From positions 1 through 56,704 of the forward strand of contig JAUVIR010000011.1 of assembly GCA_030592645.1 (NCBI GenBank): DNA of 56,704 nt, in the 5' to 3' direction. Shown here piece by piece: positions 8,405 through 17,606 of this stretch. The translations under genes and the position numbers were made by a program. The stretch comes from Candidatus Fermentibacterota bacterium (GTDB lineage: Bacteria > Fermentibacterota > Fermentibacteria > Fermentibacterales > JCC-6). The first letter of the stretch is position 1, and every line of letters starts with the position of its first letter. The notes beneath the pieces were generated by a model. The model ran no database searches. It had not been told where the DNA came from and was given only the letters and a program-made list of their open reading frames with translations.

Positions 8405-9220
8405 ATGATACCGGGAATCCACGTTTCCGTTAATGGAGGACTGGACAAGGCGCTTGATACACTCACAGAACTGGGGCTGCCCTGCGGTCAGGTGTTCACA
8501 TCAAACCAGCAACAGTGGAAGGGTCGCGCTGTCAAGGAGATGGAGATAGAGAGGTACAGCAGCAGGTCGATCACAATTATTTCTCACACCTCATACCTTA
8601 TCAATCTTGCCTCAACGAACGAAAGGGTTGTTAAGCTCTCAGTCCCCGCTCTTGAAGCCGAGCTTGAAAGAATGCATTTACTTGGAATCAGATGGTGTGT
8701 TCTGCACCCCGGAGCCCATCTCGGCGCAGGAGAGGATGAAGGGATCGGTAAGATCTCATCAATGGCCCGAAAGATACTGCTCAACTCACCTGCTGATACC
8801 GGAATCCTTTACGAGAACACCGCCGGACAGGGAACCACATTAGGATATACTTTCGAGCAGCTTGCACAATTACTTGAACAAACCTCCATGCCTGAACGGA
8901 CCGGGATCTGTTTCGATACATGTCATGCCTTCGCCGCCGGTTACGATCTCTCTTCCGAACGGGCTGTCCGGGAAACCATGAGTAAGTTCAGCGATACCGT
9001 GGGAATTGAAAAGATTCTTGCTTTTCATATCAATGATTCAAAGGGAGAATGCGGAAGTCATAAAGACCGTCATGCCTCCGTAGGAGAAGGACTGATAGGT
9101 CTTGCCCCCCTTCGCTTTCTTGCCTCGATGCCGGAATTCAGAGATATACCCGGAATAGCGGAAACACCCGGATCGGACAGTGACAGGGCACAGGATATTG
9201 AAAAAGTTGTTAATCAATAG
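8405..9220 (+). CDS. nfo: Endonuclease IV (AP endonuclease)
   Basis: The 271-residue protein is a full-length Nfo/Apn1 family enzyme. It folds as a TIM barrel and cuts 5' of abasic sites during base excision repair. Signature segments are present: HTSYLINLA (metal His), LHPGAHLGAG, LYENTAGQG, CFDTCHAFAAGYD, FHINDSKGECGSHKDRHASVGEG and a final IAETPG. Together these supply the His, Glu and Asp ligands for three zinc ions. The start at 8405 (MIPGIHVSVNGG) matches the usual family N terminus; an earlier in-frame ATG at 8357 overlaps the preceding gene. Confidence 0.95.
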   Translation: MIPGIHVSVNGGLDKALDTLTELGLPCGQVFTSNQQQWKGRAVKEMEIERYSSRSITIISHTSYLINLASTNERVVKLSVPALEAELERMHLLGIRWCVLHPGAHLGAGEDEGIGKISSMARKILLNSPADTGILYENTAGQGTTLGYTFEQLAQLLEQTSMPERTGICFDTCHAFAAGYDLSSERAVRETMSKFSDTVGIEKILAFHINDSKGECGSHKDRHASVGEGLIGLAPLRFLASMPEFRDIPGIAETPGSDSDRAQDIEKVVNQ

Positions 9221-9269
9221 TGTTCAGCATTAGTCCCCGTAGGGACAAGCTATTTGTAATCGACCAGGA

Positions 9270-10064
9270 TCACCAGCTCTGATTAAAGACTCTGACGTTC
9301 CTGATGGGCTGTAACTCCCCTTCGATGAGCAGTGTATCTGTAACGGTCAATGTATCAGGAACAGTACTGAAAGCACCGAGCTTGCAGTAGTATCCGTTAT
9401 CAAGTGCAAGGAAGAAGTTACCTCCGTAGTCGATACTGTCCCGCCACAGGGTACTGTCATTTGGGGGCGGAGCAACAAAGCCGATACCTGGTGACACACT
9501 CGTTTCCGCTCCACCGGGCCATAATAGACGATGAGCGTTTCCCGAGTAGATGAACCTGTCTCCTCCAAGCGTATCAAATGCAACAATGAAATGCTGATGA
9601 AAATCCGGAGAGGATGGATCACCGGAAACGAGAGAGTCTCCCTCAGTATCAATCCGGAAGCCTACTGATACTCCAGAGAAATACTGTCTTATCTCTGACA
9701 GCTTATCCGTTCTGGTATTGTCTGACAAACCCGTGTTGGATGAAGTATCATCCCCGTTGAACGCCATGACGGTGTAGAATGCAGACCGGTCAGCGATATG
9801 AACTGCAATATTCTGATCGACTGCTTCGAGCAGCATCCAGGGTTCTCCCGGTTTGATTCTGCTCCAGAGGAGATACCCTTCGATCTGTATACCGGTCAAT
9901 GCTGTCCAGGTTACTACTATGGTATCACCTTCACTTGCAATCGAATCAATTGTAATCCCGGTAACTATCGGAAGCGTGCCGGTTATTTCCGTGGCAGAAT
10001 CACCACAGGCTGAGTATAAAGCAATGAAGACCAGCATTATTATAGATGCTACCCATATTCTCAT
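9270..10064 (-). CDS. FN3-like lipoprotein (paralogue of 947-1720)
   Basis: The 264-residue protein begins with a hydrophobic signal ending in a lipobox (ALYSACG, Cys20). GGAGG lies 6 bases upstream of the ATG. Residues about 30-110 resemble one fibronectin-III domain (IVVTWTALTGIQIEGYLLW). The second half has FRIDTEGDSL, FIYSGNAHRL and a FFLALDNGYYCKLG strand. The order of motifs is the same as in the lipoprotein at 947-1720, at low identity, so both belong to one expanded lipoprotein family of unknown function. It is convergent with nfo and divergent from the OmpA gene. Confidence 0.8.
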   Translation of the reverse strand: MRIWVASIIMLVFIALYSACGDSATEITGTLPIVTGITIDSIASEGDTIVVTWTALTGIQIEGYLLWSRIKPGEPWMLLEAVDQNIAVHIADRSAFYTVMAFNGDDTSSNTGLSDNTRTDKLSEIRQYFSGVSVGFRIDTEGDSLVSGDPSSPDFHQHFIVAFDTLGGDRFIYSGNAHRLLWPGGAETSVSPGIGFVAPPPNDSTLWRDSIDYGGNFFLALDNGYYCKLGAFSTVPDTLTVTDTLLIEGELQPIRNVRVFNQSW

Positions 10065-10303
10065 GATAATCCTCCAATGAACAGATATCTTGTTTCATAC
10101 CGATGGATACTCTTTCCTCTGTGCTGCTTTGTCAATCCTGCTGATCTCTGAATTAGATCGGAATTAACTAACCTGAACGGCAATCAGATTGAATAAGGAT
10201 TTAAGTGTGAAAACAGAATTGCTTGACTGCGCCCTGCAATATGAACATTCTTCAGTTACCTGTATATTGAATCCTCATACCGAAATGTTTGCGGAGGAAG
10301 AAA

Positions 10304-12289
10304 TTGAAAAAAACTACACTCTTGATTCTGTTTGTATTAGTTACCCTGTCATTCGCAGCTCCATCAATCCATGGAATTCCCGGTCTTTTCCGTGTGAACA
10401 GTGCCATACCGCTGGGCTTTAATCAGATGTCATTCGCTCTTGGTCTTACTTACTGGACCGCGGCTGATGAGTACAGGAATTTCATCTACCACAGTCATTT
10501 CCTCCCCAGAACTCTTCTTTTCCCTGAGCTTACAAATGTGGAGCATACCGGACAGGGTAGATTCAGCATTACATACGGAGTGTGGGATTATATAGATCTT
10601 GCGATGAATGCAGCGTATTCCAGCACCTTTTTTGAAAGGGGTCTATACGAAGAGCGTTCAACAGGACACTGGGAAGAAATTTATGGGTTTGAGGGTTTTA
10701 ACCTTCTTCTTCATGGCGGGTATAATCCTATCGAAAACCTGAAGGATGTTGTCTGGTTTGGCGGGGATATCCGTCTTGGACTTTCTTCGGCGGATACAGC
10801 CTTCATGCATAACGATGATGACCCGGATGGAATGTGGCACACCGGGCAGCTGATAAGCAACATTCGCAGACCATTCACAACAACGGGAAATAGCAGCTTT
10901 GGCATGGATCTTCTGGTTACAGGTGATTTCACCCGCTGGATCCCTATGGCGCCGGTCAAGGTGCATCTTAATTTAGGATATGCGAAGTATAAACAGAATT
11001 ACCATTTTACTGATTTCAAGGTTATGACGGAAGTTGAGGGATGGTCTTATTCGGATTCCACTGTTGTAGATATTGAGGTGGCGGATGGCATTTTCAACTT
11101 CGGCATCGGACTTGAGGTTGCAACACCGCACTTTGACATTTTCCTGGAATACACAAACCAGAATATTACCAGCAGGGACAACGCTTCGGTATCCTATTTT
11201 ACACCTGGAATGAGATTCAAAAGCGTTTCAGGTTCATACCTGGATGTTGCCTTCGATCTCAGTACAAGCACATTTGATCCATCTTATTACGATCTCGGTC
11301 ACGGCCTTTACCAGACGGATAGCGTTGTTACGGAGGCTCAGCGGGCCCAAAGAGCTCCACTGCCGATAGGCGGAGTATTCGATTGGGGCGTGAGCCTTAC
11401 ACTGGGATTCTCATCAGATATGGTAACCGATGAAGGTCGAACCGATACGGCGACCTTGAGTGGAACCGTGACTGATTCTCTTACCGGCGCCGCAGTCTTC
11501 GCAACTATCACATTCCCCGGCGTGGCTATCCCCAATGTCACAAGTGATTATATCAGCGGTTTCTACACTCATAATATCCCATCAGGAGAAGTTCCGGTGA
11601 CAATTGTCGCACCCGGATACAGGAATGCAAGCGCGACCATAGTTCTTGATCGCAATGAAACGGTCACGCTTGACTTCGCTATGCTTCCGAACCGAGGTTC
11701 GGTCACAGGCTCCCTCAGAGATGGGCAGGGCAGACCCATCGCTGGTGCTACGGTAACGATTGGAAGCACTGTGCCGGTCACTGTAACAACCAATGAAGCA
11801 GGGGTCTTCGCGGCTGATGTTGAAGCTGGAACCTGGCCGATAACCGTAGCGGCAGAGGGATACATTTCTGATAACAGGTCTGTGTCTTTCTTTGCAAATG
11901 AAACGGTGAATGTTTCCTTTGATCTTCGGGATGCACTCCGTGAGGGTGCTGTTTTAAGCTTTGATAATATCTATTTCGCCTCCGGTAGTGCAACGCTGAA
12001 ACCTGAAAGCTACGGCATACTGGATAGTGTTGCCATCCTTCTGAGAAATAATCCAACTTCAAGAATACAGATATCAGGACACACAGACAGTGACGGCAGT
12101 GAAGCATCAAACCAGACCCTAAGCGAGCGGCGTGCTCAATCGGTTTACCAGTATCTGGTCAGTACAGGTATCGCAGGCAACAGGCTCACTACAACAGGTT
12201 ACGGAGAATCAATACCTGTGGTACCTAACAACTCCGCAGCCAACAAAGCCAAAAACCGAAGAATCGAGTTCCTGGTCCTCAGCATTTAA
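10304..12289 (+). CDS. OmpA-family outer-membrane protein with carboxypeptidase-regulatory-like domains
   Basis: The 661-residue protein starts at a TTG at 10304, which has GGAGG 6 bases upstream; no in-frame ATG gives a better signal peptide. Residues 1 to about 22 are an export signal (TTLLILFVLVTLSFAAPSI). Residues about 23-375 are rich in alternating aromatic strands and probably form a barrel or porin-like domain. Two carboxypeptidase-regulatory (beta-sandwich) repeats follow at about 378-455 and 458-540 (LSGTVTDSLTGAAV; VTGSLRDGQGRPIAGATV). The C-terminal OmpA/MotB domain (about 550-661) contains ISGHTDSDGS and LSERRAQSVYQYL plus NRRIEFLV, the peptidoglycan-binding signature. It should tether the outer membrane to the cell wall. 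Confidence 0.9.
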   Translation: MKKTTLLILFVLVTLSFAAPSIHGIPGLFRVNSAIPLGFNQMSFALGLTYWTAADEYRNFIYHSHFLPRTLLFPELTNVEHTGQGRFSITYGVWDYIDLAMNAAYSSTFFERGLYEERSTGHWEEIYGFEGFNLLLHGGYNPIENLKDVVWFGGDIRLGLSSADTAFMHNDDDPDGMWHTGQLISNIRRPFTTTGNSSFGMDLLVTGDFTRWIPMAPVKVHLNLGYAKYKQNYHFTDFKVMTEVEGWSYSDSTVVDIEVADGIFNFGIGLEVATPHFDIFLEYTNQNITSRDNASVSYFTPGMRFKSVSGSYLDVAFDLSTSTFDPSYYDLGHGLYQTDSVVTEAQRAQRAPLPIGGVFDWGVSLTLGFSSDMVTDEGRTDTATLSGTVTDSLTGAAVFATITFPGVAIPNVTSDYISGFYTHNIPSGEVPVTIVAPGYRNASATIVLDRNETVTLDFAMLPNRGSVTGSLRDGQGRPIAGATVTIGSTVPVTVTTNEAGVFAADVEAGTWPITVAAEGYISDNRSVSFFANETVNVSFDLRDALREGAVLSFDNIYFASGSATLKPESYGILDSVAILLRNNPTSRIQISGHTDSDGSEASNQTLSERRAQSVYQYLVSTGIAGNRLTTTGYGESIPVVPNNSAANKAKNRRIEFLVLSI

Positions 12290-12342
12290 CAGAACCTGGA
12301 GGGTTCAGCTTTGGTAATCCAGTCCCGGCAGGTTCAATCGAA

Positions 12343-13395
12343 ATGAGTGTTGCGATAACAGCGGATGTTCATCTATCTGCCGATGATACGCATCCTGAAC
12401 GATACAATGCTCTTGTGGATATTTTCGATAGCCTTGTTAAACAGGATATCAGCACACTCATAATAGCCGGGGATCTCTTCGATAAGGATTGCAGCAATTA
12501 CTCGCGGTTTGAGGAGATCTGCAGACAATACCCGCAGATAGACATTCACATAATCCCCGGTAATCATGATCCTGACATATCACAGAGCGTTATCGTAGGG
12601 GAGAATATCAGGATATTCGATTCTCCCGCACTCGAAGAAATTGATGGTCTGAGTTTTGTTTTCATACCCTATTCACCAACCGCAGGGATGGGTGAAAATC
12701 TTGGCGAGATCAGGCCTGACAAACGCTGGGTTCTTATTGGTCACGGAGACTATTTCGGCGGAATGAAACAGCGTAATCCTTATGAAAAGGGGACTTATAT
12801 GCCCCTGTACAGGAAGGATATTGAGAAGTTTTCACCCTGGAAAGTTTTTCTTGGGCATATTCACAAACCAATGAGTACGGAAAATTTATTCTATCCAGGT
12901 TCGCCCTGCGGAATTGACATCAACGAAACCGGCAGAAGGCAGTATCTTGTATTCAACACCGCAACGGGACATGTCACCTCGGAAACAATACGAACTGATG
13001 TGATCTATCTGCAGGAGAAATTTCTGGTTATTCCTGATGATAACGAAATAGACAGGCTTCGAAATGACGCTGAGAGAAGAATCGAAGACTGGCGTCTGAA
13101 CGGGGAGGACAGAAAAAGAGCCAGGATCAGGATCAAAGCCACTGGATACACCAGTGACAGAGAAATGATCATGGGATGTCTGAAAGATGTATTCGCAGGG
13201 TACAATTTCGTTAAGGATGAGGAACCTGATATCTCCTTGCTTCACATCGCAAAGGACACCCGTAGAAACGCTATCGCCCGGAGGGTTCTGGAGCTGATCG
13301 AGGAAATGGATTGGAAATTCGGTGGAAATGAGCCTGAAAAGGAAGAAGTCATCGAAAAAGCCCTGTCGGTCATATATGCGCGGGATAGCCGATGA
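12343..13395 (+). CDS. SbcD/YhaO-like DNA repair metallophosphoesterase
   Basis: The 350-residue protein has all calcineurin-type motifs of the Mre11/SbcD group: DVH (residues 8-10), GDLFD (about 44-48), GNHD (about 75-78), a GHGD segment and GHIH (about 170-173). These bind two metal ions for nuclease activity. The C-terminal 130 residues are more variable, as expected for the ATPase-binding region. The stop overlaps the start of the SbcC-like ATPase gene (ATGA at 13392-13395), so the two are translationally coupled. With its TM-containing partner it resembles Bacillus YhaO/YhaN more than classical SbcCD. It probably processes DNA ends or hairpins. Confidence 0.88.
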   Translation: MSVAITADVHLSADDTHPERYNALVDIFDSLVKQDISTLIIAGDLFDKDCSNYSRFEEICRQYPQIDIHIIPGNHDPDISQSVIVGENIRIFDSPALEEIDGLSFVFIPYSPTAGMGENLGEIRPDKRWVLIGHGDYFGGMKQRNPYEKGTYMPLYRKDIEKFSPWKVFLGHIHKPMSTENLFYPGSPCGIDINETGRRQYLVFNTATGHVTSETIRTDVIYLQEKFLVIPDDNEIDRLRNDAERRIEDWRLNGEDRKRARIRIKATGYTSDREMIMGCLKDVFAGYNFVKDEEPDISLLHIAKDTRRNAIARRVLELIEEMDWKFGGNEPEKEEVIEKALSVIYARDSR

Positions 13396-15518
13396 TGGGT
13401 ATCCGTATCGACAGAATATCAATTAACCGCGGGGGTCCTCTGAAGGGCGATTTCACGCTGGAACCTCAAGGTCTGAATCTCATCTGGGGCCTCAACGAAA
13501 CTGGAAAAACCTATATCGTTGAAGCAATGATCAATTTTTTCTTCAAGACCGGGAATAAGACTCCCTGGATACTGAAAAGAACTAAATCACAGGAGCCGAC
13601 AGTCAGAGAGTGGAAGCCCGGGGGAAAGATTCTGGTTTCCGGCCTGGAGGATGAAACTACAGTCTTCACCTCCGGGAGCAGCAAGCTTGAGGATTTCAGG
13701 AGTTCCGGCAGCCATCTCCCGCAAGAACTGTTCCGACTTATGGTTGTCCGGGCAGGAGATACAAGAATTTCCTCCACGGGGGATGGAGCGGGTGACAACA
13801 TTCTCAGAACCTGCCTCTCCGGGAAGGGTGTTCTGGACGAGATTGAGAAAGTCATACCGAAAACCGTCAGAAAAGCCACTATAGAAAATGGCACAATTGA
13901 TATGAATCGTGCAGGGCTTCAGGATGACAGGCTGAAGGCGGAGAAGAAAAGAAACGAGCTGGAAGCGCTTCAGCTGGAAGTTGATGAAAATGCCTCACTC
14001 TGTGCTGTCAATTCACTTGAGAGGTCCAGAGACAAGATACAAGAACAACTCAGTGAGCTGGAAGATGCAAAAAAACATAGAGCTTTCATACTGGACGAAG
14101 AAGCAGAGAAACTTGAGCTGGATATGCGTGAGCTTCCTTCAGAGCAGGATCTGATAAGACTGGGCACTGACATCAGTCTTTATAGAGCTGAATTAAAGAA
14201 ATTTACCGATATCGAGAAAGAACTCGATAATGCTGCCAATGAAGAGGATAACTACATCTGGATAAATAAGGCAAAGGATGAATACCTTTCACATACTGAA
14301 GTTCCTCGGAATAGATCCCTGAAAGATAAGGTCAGCCTTGCTCTGCTGTTCTTTTTCATATTGCTGACCACAGCAGCCGGGTTTTTCAGCAGACCTCTGA
14401 TGATCATTGCTGCCGCAGGGGCGGTAATCTGCCTGATCGTTCGTATCAGGAATAAACCCGAACCGGTCTCCTCATCGGATGAACTGCGCCGTAAGAAATT
14501 GGAGCAGGAGTTCAGCAGAAGATTTCAGCGGGAACTGACGGACTCCGCCACACTGCAGGTTGAGTGCCAGAGGATGGAAGCGGCGCATATTCAATCTGAG
14601 AGCCTCAGGAAAAACAGAATAGATCTCAAGAGGGATATTGAAGCAAAGGAAGCAAGTATTCTGTCCAGGCTTCACGCCATTACCGGGGAGGAAGTTCCCG
14701 GTAACAACTTGGATTTAAGAATAGAAGAGATCAGGAAAAACAGGAAAGAAATCCAGAAAAATATCAATTCTCTCAATATTGACCTCTCTTCACTCAACAT
14801 TCATAAGGATTCCTATCTGCCTGATCCTCCTTCTGAGAAATGGGATAAGAGACGATATCTGAAACTCGAGGAGGAGCTTAAGGCTGTATCCGAGGAATTG
14901 GAGCGGGAGAAGAACAGTATAAAAACCCTTAAAACGGAAATTTCAGTGGCTACGGGAAACAGAGGTGATATCAGGGAGCTTCTGACAGCTCTGGAGGACA
15001 CGATAGAAACCGCTGAAAACCAGTACAAGGATAGTACTGCACGAATTCTGGCCGAGAGCTCTGTTTACAGGGCTGTATGTGAATTCCGCTTACAGGAGAA
15101 CGAAAGGCTGGACGAAGCCCTGGGATCCGATGAAGTTATTTCTCCGCTTCAGAAGATCACCGGACACTACAATGGATTGAGAATGGACAGCAATGGATAT
15201 CTTCACCTCGCAACTTCTGAAGGTGAGGAATTCCCTCTGTCACAATTGAGTACAGGTGCCGCTGAGCAGGTTTACATCGCTCTCAGAACAGGATTCGCTG
15301 AACTCACAATGGGTGAGACAGCATTTCTTATCTTTGATGATGCGTTCCAGCATTCCGACTGGGAGCGCAGGAAAAACCTTGTCAGCCATGTTATCAAGCT
15401 GGCCCGGAGCGGCTGGCAGGTTTTCTATTTCACTATGGATGATCACTTGAAGAAACTTTTCGATAAATCAGGTAAAGATATCGGTCAGGCCGGATACACC
15501 TCCACCAGGCTGAACTAG
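13392..15518 (+). CDS. SbcC/Rad50/YhaN-like coiled-coil ATPase with internal membrane segments
   Basis: The 708-residue protein has an N-terminal half ATPase with Walker A GLNETGKT (about residues 35-42). Long coiled coils span about 170-300 and 360-560. The C-terminal half ATPase has a signature LSTGAAEQVYIALR and Walker B FLIFDDAFQHSD (about 640-655). Unlike SbcC, two hydrophobic helices (LALLFFFILLTTAAGFF and LMIIAAAGAVICLIV, about residues 316-355) interrupt the coil where Rad50 has a zinc hook; no CxxC hook is seen. This arrangement resembles Bacillus YhaN. It overlaps the phosphoesterase gene by 4 bases; a second ATG at 13395 is also possible. Membrane-tethered DNA processing is inferred. 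Confidence 0.85.
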   Translation: MMGIRIDRISINRGGPLKGDFTLEPQGLNLIWGLNETGKTYIVEAMINFFFKTGNKTPWILKRTKSQEPTVREWKPGGKILVSGLEDETTVFTSGSSKLEDFRSSGSHLPQELFRLMVVRAGDTRISSTGDGAGDNILRTCLSGKGVLDEIEKVIPKTVRKATIENGTIDMNRAGLQDDRLKAEKKRNELEALQLEVDENASLCAVNSLERSRDKIQEQLSELEDAKKHRAFILDEEAEKLELDMRELPSEQDLIRLGTDISLYRAELKKFTDIEKELDNAANEEDNYIWINKAKDEYLSHTEVPRNRSLKDKVSLALLFFFILLTTAAGFFSRPLMIIAAAGAVICLIVRIRNKPEPVSSSDELRRKKLEQEFSRRFQRELTDSATLQVECQRMEAAHIQSESLRKNRIDLKRDIEAKEASILSRLHAITGEEVPGNNLDLRIEEIRKNRKEIQKNINSLNIDLSSLNIHKDSYLPDPPSEKWDKRRYLKLEEELKAVSEELEREKNSIKTLKTEISVATGNRGDIRELLTALEDTIETAENQYKDSTARILAESSVYRAVCEFRLQENERLDEALGSDEVISPLQKITGHYNGLRMDSNGYLHLATSEGEEFPLSQLSTGAAEQVYIALRTGFAELTMGETAFLIFDDAFQHSDWERRKNLVSHVIKLARSGWQVFYFTMDDHLKKLFDKSGKDIGQAGYTSTRLN

Positions 15519-15533
15519 CGCAGAGGGAGAAAT

Positions 15534-15959
15534 ATGAAAACGGTCTTGTCGGTAATAGTGGTTATGATTTCTTTTGAGGCTTCCGGAGCAGTTAGCGAGG
15601 GCTCCCTCTTTCCCGAGGATGCGCTTCTTATCAGTGATACTGTTCAGGAATATCTCAATGGAGAATTGATAGTGAATATTGCCGGGACTGATTCATCACT
15701 TGTACTCTTCATAGCTCTTGGCGGGGAATGGACCGGGGATACTGATCAGTGGGCGGAGCTGATAATTATATCTTCGTGTACCGCTTCTATCGATCTTCAG
15801 CGCAGCTGGAATATCAGGGATATAGCCCTATCATTCGGCAGCAGCTGGTGCAGACTACCGATGGATGAGATAATGGAAATCATCGATGACGATCTTGATG
15901 AATCAGAACTCCTTGAGAGATTCCAGGCGATAACCGAGATTTACACCATGAATAATTAG
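15534..15959 (+). CDS. Small secreted protein of unknown function
   Basis: The 141-residue protein begins with a hydrophobic signal (VLSVIVVMISFEASGAVS), with GAGGGAGA 3-4 bases before the ATG. The mature part is acidic and predicted mixed alpha/beta, with a DDDLDES stretch near the C terminus. I recognise no family. It begins 15 bases after the YhaN-like ATPase, so it is probably the third gene of that operon. Its TAG stop abuts a palindromic repeat. Confidence 0.65.
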   Translation: MKTVLSVIVVMISFEASGAVSEGSLFPEDALLISDTVQEYLNGELIVNIAGTDSSLVLFIALGGEWTGDTDQWAELIIISSCTASIDLQRSWNIRDIALSFGSSWCRLPMDEIMEIIDDDLDESELLERFQAITEIYTMNN

Positions 15960-15997
15960 GGACGGAGGTAATTAGAATTTCTAACTACCTCCGTCCC
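15959..15997. repeat. Palindromic repeat (GGGACGGAGG family), likely bidirectional terminator
   Basis: The arms at 15959-15976 and 15980-15997 pair over 18 bases with one G.U, leaving a 3-base loop. The left arm begins GGGACGGAGG and the right arm ends CCTCCGTCCC. It sits exactly between two convergent genes (stops at 15959 and 16007). The same core recurs at 17073-17136 and 27522-27629, indicating a dispersed repeat family. Confidence 0.8.
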
Positions 15998-16006
15998 CAA
16001 TTGCGG

Positions 16007-17050
16007 CTATTCCTCCAGGGATTTTAGGAATTTAGCAAGCTGCTCATTGTAAAAAACGTTCTCCGGATCCAGTTCCAGAGCCTTCCGCTCCCATTCGACA
16101 GCCATCTCATAATCTCCCAGGGCGAAATATGATTCAGCAAGAGTGTCCATGATATTCGCGTCTTCAGGTTCCATATCGATGGCCATCATGGCTATCTCAA
16201 CAGCCTTTTGGGGATGGAGCTGTCTGATTGCAAGTTCCCATGCAAGGCCGTTCAGGGTCTGTGCATCCACTTCATCTGATGCCAGATAATCATCCATAAT
16301 GAGAATAGCGTATTCGGTTTCGGGGGAGCCGGCATCTATGTAGACCGGAAAAACGAACCACATGCACCACTTGGAGTATATCCTCTGAAGATCACCAAGC
16401 GGATCCTCTGAATCTGCAACTCTGATATCAATGAGAAAGTTGGAAGAACCCTGGTAGCCGCCGTTCTCCCTGTAAACGACCATGGCTGCCGATTGCCTGC
16501 CCCTGCTGTCCCCTCCGGCGGCATCTCCTGCCAGAAGTGCTGCCAGGAGCCTGTCTCCAAGGGAACCTTCTTCGTTAATGAAAGCTTTTTCCATCTCTTC
16601 GATCACTTCAGGACCTGTAAGTATGTTTCCCTGAATTGCGTAGCCCGGACCTGTTATACTGCCGGCCCAATCCATGGTTTCACTGCCTGTGAATGAAGCT
16701 GAGTTACCCTCCGCATCCACGATTCCAAGCTGCCTTACCTCCCTTTCGGGGTCGCTTCCCAACAGGTTTTCCAAGGCCTCTTCCGCCGTTGCTCCAGTTC
16801 TGAGGATTTCAAGCCCAACCGGCCCGAACATCGCATTTGTCTGGGCCTGGGTGGCAACCGCACCTGTCCCCGGTTCTCCCCACGGAACTATGTATCCTAC
16901 ATCAAGAACTTTAGATGCCACTGCAACTCCGAATTCACCTGTCAGTGTATCCATCCCGACTATGGAAAAGGTTGAAGTGTAAATTTCTCCGGGGCTGACT
17001 GTTGAGCTTCCGGGAACCAGAAGAATTACTGACAGTAAAATCTGCACCAT
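16007..17050 (-). CDS. DUF1028 (Ntn-hydrolase-like) protein with TPR tail, secreted
   Basis: The 347-residue protein begins with an export signal (MVQILLSVILLVPGSSTV). The ATG at 17050 has GGAGA 7 bases upstream; a second in-frame ATG at 17068 has no such site. Residues about 25-235 match the DUF1028 family: TFSIVGMDTLTGEFGVAVAS, then GAVATQAQTN and GYAIQGNIL. These proteins have an Ntn-hydrolase fold and unknown substrates. Residues about 255-345 form tetratricopeptide repeats (ALGDYEMAVEWERKALELDP). The fusion suggests a periplasmic hydrolase with a docking tail. Palindromic repeats lie at both ends of the gene. Confidence 0.85.
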   Translation of the reverse strand: MVQILLSVILLVPGSSTVSPGEIYTSTFSIVGMDTLTGEFGVAVASKVLDVGYIVPWGEPGTGAVATQAQTNAMFGPVGLEILRTGATAEEALENLLGSDPEREVRQLGIVDAEGNSASFTGSETMDWAGSITGPGYAIQGNILTGPEVIEEMEKAFINEEGSLGDRLLAALLAGDAAGGDSRGRQSAAMVVYRENGGYQGSSNFLIDIRVADSEDPLGDLQRIYSKWCMWFVFPVYIDAGSPETEYAILIMDDYLASDEVDAQTLNGLAWELAIRQLHPQKAVEIAMMAIDMEPEDANIMDTLAESYFALGDYEMAVEWERKALELDPENVFYNEQLAKFLKSLEE

Positions 17051-17072
17051 AACAACATCTCCATTCATTATT

Positions 17073-17136
17073 AGGGACGGAGGAGGGGGACGGAGGTAAT
17101 TAAGATATCTAATTACCTCCGTCCCCCTCCGTCCCT
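17073..17136. repeat. Nested palindromic repeat (GGGACGGAGG family)
   Basis: The outer arms AGGGACGGAGG and CCTCCGTCCCT enclose a second copy of the same palindrome, GGGACGGAGGTAATTA against TAATTACCTCCGTCCC, around an AGATATCT centre. One arm carries three extra bases (AGG). It lies between two minus-strand genes (start 17050, stop 17147). The core matches the elements at 15959-15997 and 27522-27629; the nesting suggests one copy inserted into or duplicated within another. Confidence 0.8.
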
Positions 17137-17146
17137 ATTTATAGGA

Positions 17147-17563
17147 TCAGCAGCCTCCGCATCTAACAGCAAGGAATATCACTACAGCAATACCACCTAG
17201 ACCCAGGAGCCAGAAAAATCCTGTTATCGAACCGCAGCAGCCGCGTCCAGTGCTCTGAAGAGCCTCCGGAATGATATTTCCATCTTCCTCCACTGCATAT
17301 TCCTCTTCAACCTCCATTCCATCCTCACGGATCTTGGGTCCGGGATCGTGTGGGGGTTTTACGAAGCGGTTCTTCTGTTCATCTGCTCTGTAAGTTTTTC
17401 CTGCTTTTGACTTCGAAGCGCTCTTGGCACGTTTCCTGGTAAATAAGGATGTTCCCTTTTGAGATGGTTTCTTTCTTCTGGCTGATGACATCCCTGAAAA
17501 AACACTTCTCGAGGAACTGCTCCGGGATTTCCGGGCCGAACCTGACTTACGCATTTTCTTCAA
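17147..17563 (-). CDS. Basic Ser/Lys-rich protein with C-terminal membrane helix and Cys tail
   Basis: This 138-residue protein starts at a TTG (17563) with GGAGG 6 bases upstream; the in-frame ATG three codons later would be spaced too far. Residues 1-60 are very rich in Ser, Lys and Arg (ARKSRSSSSRSVFSG). Residues about 75-105 are acidic. A CC pair near residue 110 precedes a hydrophobic helix (FFWLLGLGGIAVVIFLAV), and the chain ends RCGGC. The topology suggests a tail-anchored protein with a cytoplasmic disordered arm and terminal thiols. I recognise no family. Confidence 0.65.
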   Translation of the reverse strand: MKKMRKSGSARKSRSSSSRSVFSGMSSARRKKPSQKGTSLFTRKRAKSASKSKAGKTYRADEQKNRFVKPPHDPGPKIREDGMEVEEEYAVEEDGNIIPEALQSTGRGCCGSITGFFWLLGLGGIAVVIFLAVRCGGC

Positions 17564-17606
17564 TCTGTACCTCCATATAGCAGAAGCGGATTATAACAAT
17601 ACTTAG

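Noticed and set aside
9233-9246. GTCCC-CGTA-GGGAC hairpin after nfo
   Set aside because: Only a 5-bp stem and no T-run; too weak to call a terminator or a repeat-family member.
12292-12306. GAACC-TGGAG-GGTTC dyad between the OmpA gene and the SbcD-like gene
   Set aside because: Short stem, no T-run, and expected by chance in a window of this size.
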